64,000 bases of DNA from Photobacterium jeanii (GTDB lineage: Bacteria > Pseudomonadota > Gammaproteobacteria > Enterobacterales > Vibrionaceae): positions 248,001 to 312,000 of the forward strand of contig NZ_LVHF01000028.1 in assembly GCF_001650345.1 (NCBI RefSeq). The letters are read 5' to 3'. Within the stretch, counting starts at the first letter, position 1; each line of letters opens with the position of its first letter. The translations under genes were made by a program, and so were the position numbers. Shown one piece after another: positions 63,195 through 64,000 of the stretch. The notes beneath the pieces were generated by a model. That model was given only the letters and a program-made list of their open reading frames with translations, had not been told where the DNA came from and ran no database searches.

Positions 63195-64000
63195 GTGTTT
63201 GCTGTGAAAAAACATATTGCGGGCATACTTGCTTGCGTCTTTTTTTTGTTATGTTCGACGATGGTTTCTGCTAATAACTCAGAGCCAGTGACTCCTGAGC
63301 GAGAGTTAGTTGGGGCGGTTTGTGTTATTCGAGCTGACAACAAAATGGTGATGTTGTCAGAAATGATCACTCGAAAGATGGCACTTCCGGGTGGATATAT
63401 AGATGGTAAAGATAGTCCTGAGCAAAGTGCTATTCGTGAAGCTTTAGAAGAAACCGGCATTGATGTTGAGATCGATCATCTCATTCAATATCGAGGTCGT
63501 GCTGCTATTTATGCATGTGTCGCGAAAAGTCCTATTTTGGTGTCGACAACCACAGACACGACAGGGTTTGCGATTGTTGAATCATCCAGTTCTGAGCATT
63601 TCGGCAAAGAGGTAAGACGGGTTTACCTTGTTGAACCAAGTGCTGTTACAGCGGAGGAGTACCGTTTTCCAAAAGATAAGCCGCGTTTAGCGAAATGGTT
63701 AGCTGAAACACCTGAGAGTGAAATTAGCTATTACTCTGATCTTAGCGAACGAGCTAACCACATGCATCAGTTCGAGCTTGAGGTGATAAAAGGTTTTCAG
63801 CAAAGCATCAAACAGATGTCACCAAGTGCTCAAGCGATGTTTGAAGCCGCGATGACTGTGTTAAACCTTCCGGGTGAAACTGTATTTATCGCTATTTTAG
63901 TTGTTGCAACAGCGGCGATGTTTGGCGTGAAAAGCCTATTGCGACTTGCCTTCGTCCTCTTGAGTGTGACTTATATTGCATCTGTTCTGAAGCTTTCTAT
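63195..64000 (+). CDS. Exported Nudix hydrolase with C-terminal membrane domain, probably a Nudix/PAP2 fusion (3' end outside window)
   Basis: The frame is open from the GTG at 63195 (AAAGGA 6 bases upstream) to the last base, so 268 residues are visible and the gene continues. An N-terminal signal-like helix (KKHIAGILACVFFLLCSTMVSA) comes first, then a Nudix domain at ~37-190. Its box GGYIDGKDSPEQSAIREALE followed by ETGI fits GX5EX7REUXEEXGU with all catalytic residues. At ~230-268 two hydrophobic helices begin (TVFIAILVVATAAMFGV, LLRLAFVLLSVTYIASV). Vibrios encode Nudix proteins fused to a PAP2 phosphatase, which this start resembles; the PAP2 motifs themselves would lie beyond the window. 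The first part should sit in the periplasm. Confidence 0.78.
   Translation, partial: MFAVKKHIAGILACVFFLLCSTMVSANNSEPVTPERELVGAVCVIRADNKMVMLSEMITRKMALPGGYIDGKDSPEQSAIREALEETGIDVEIDHLIQYRGRAAIYACVAKSPILVSTTTDTTGFAIVESSSSEHFGKEVRRVYLVEPSAVTAEEYRFPKDKPRLAKWLAETPESEISYYSDLSERANHMHQFELEVIKGFQQSIKQMSPSAQAMFEAAMTVLNLPGETVFIAILVVATAAMFGVKSLLRLAFVLLSVTYIASVLKLS

Noticed and set aside
63131..63460. 109-codon minus-strand frame near the right edge
   Set aside because: Antisense to the Nudix gene, whose plus-strand frame carries an intact Nudix box and a good ribosome site.

Overview
The window looks like chromosomal DNA of a marine or enteric gammaproteobacterium of the family Vibrionaceae, most likely Photobacterium or a close relative. 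The reasons are the methylglyoxal synthase, TorT/TorS, Nrf, helicase IV, YccS and YiiM proteins of enteric/vibrio type, a VCA0849-type secretion signal on a giant adhesin, the vibrio-type small proteins, and a tRNA-Cys/Gly/Leu/Gly cluster with extra decayed tRNA copies. The genus is inference. There are no insertion sequences, prophage genes or CRISPR arrays that I can see.

Layout. 1-3.3 kb: the C-terminal end of a giant type I-secreted adhesin. 3.3-8.6 kb: a YccS-like membrane protein, helicase IV and methylglyoxal synthase. 8.9-13.2 kb: a divergent torT/torS sensor pair without torR or torCA. 13.5-15.7 kb: a C69-type secreted dipeptidase and a lipoprotein form of the protease inhibitor ecotin. 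15.9-20.6 kb: a LysR regulator divergent from a three-gene beta-diglucoside/chitobiose-type operon (GH4 glycosidase, ChbG deacetylase, NagE-class PTS EIICB). 20.8-24.1 kb: PhoX phosphatase with a possible Pho box and a soluble zinc-binding (CZB) chemoreceptor. 24.5-30.5 kb: MobB, a DEDDh exonuclease, an EEP-family hydrolase, a LysR regulator, an NTF2-like protein and an unidentified secreted protein. 30.5-32.1 kb: an AT-rich block with a small YadA-anchored adhesin and a possible small RNA. 32.1-34.7 kb: the conserved but functionally unresolved AmmeMemoRadiSam trio. 34.7-36.9 kb: glutaredoxin, YiiM and a detached nrfG. 36.9-45.5 kb: a PEP-CTERM-like protein and the formate-dependent nitrite reductase locus (nrfA opposite nrfBCDE-thioredoxin-nrfF). 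45.6-47.2 kb: kdgK-eda of the KDG/Entner-Doudoroff pathway. 47.3-48.5 kb: the tRNA cluster, followed by two altered tRNA-Gly copies and repeated terminators. 48.5-51.8 kb: 5-oxoprolinase pxpABC, a gamma-glutamylcyclotransferase-like gene and a zinc-ribbon protein. 51.8-53.7 kb: a DUF3108 protein and two small proteins. 53.7-58.6 kb: a three-gene operon of TonB-dependent receptor, YfiR-like protein and diguanylate cyclase. 58.8-64 kb: pirin, succinate-semialdehyde dehydrogenase, a FadL porin and the start of an exported Nudix/membrane fusion that runs off the window.

How they work together. Anaerobic respiration is the largest theme (nrf genes with FNR-like sites, TorT/TorS sensing, MobB for molybdenum cofactor). 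Sugar and glutamate scavenging form a second theme (chitobiose-type operon, kdgK-eda, pxpABC with a cyclotransferase). Surface attachment and signalling form a third (two adhesins, chemoreceptor, receptor-YfiR-cyclase module). The stretches most worth a second look are the altered tRNA-Gly/terminator array (47.9-48.4 kb), the receptor-YfiR-cyclase operon, the AmmeMemoRadiSam trio, the adhesin flanks with a shared 14-nt element, and the exported Nudix fusion at the right edge.
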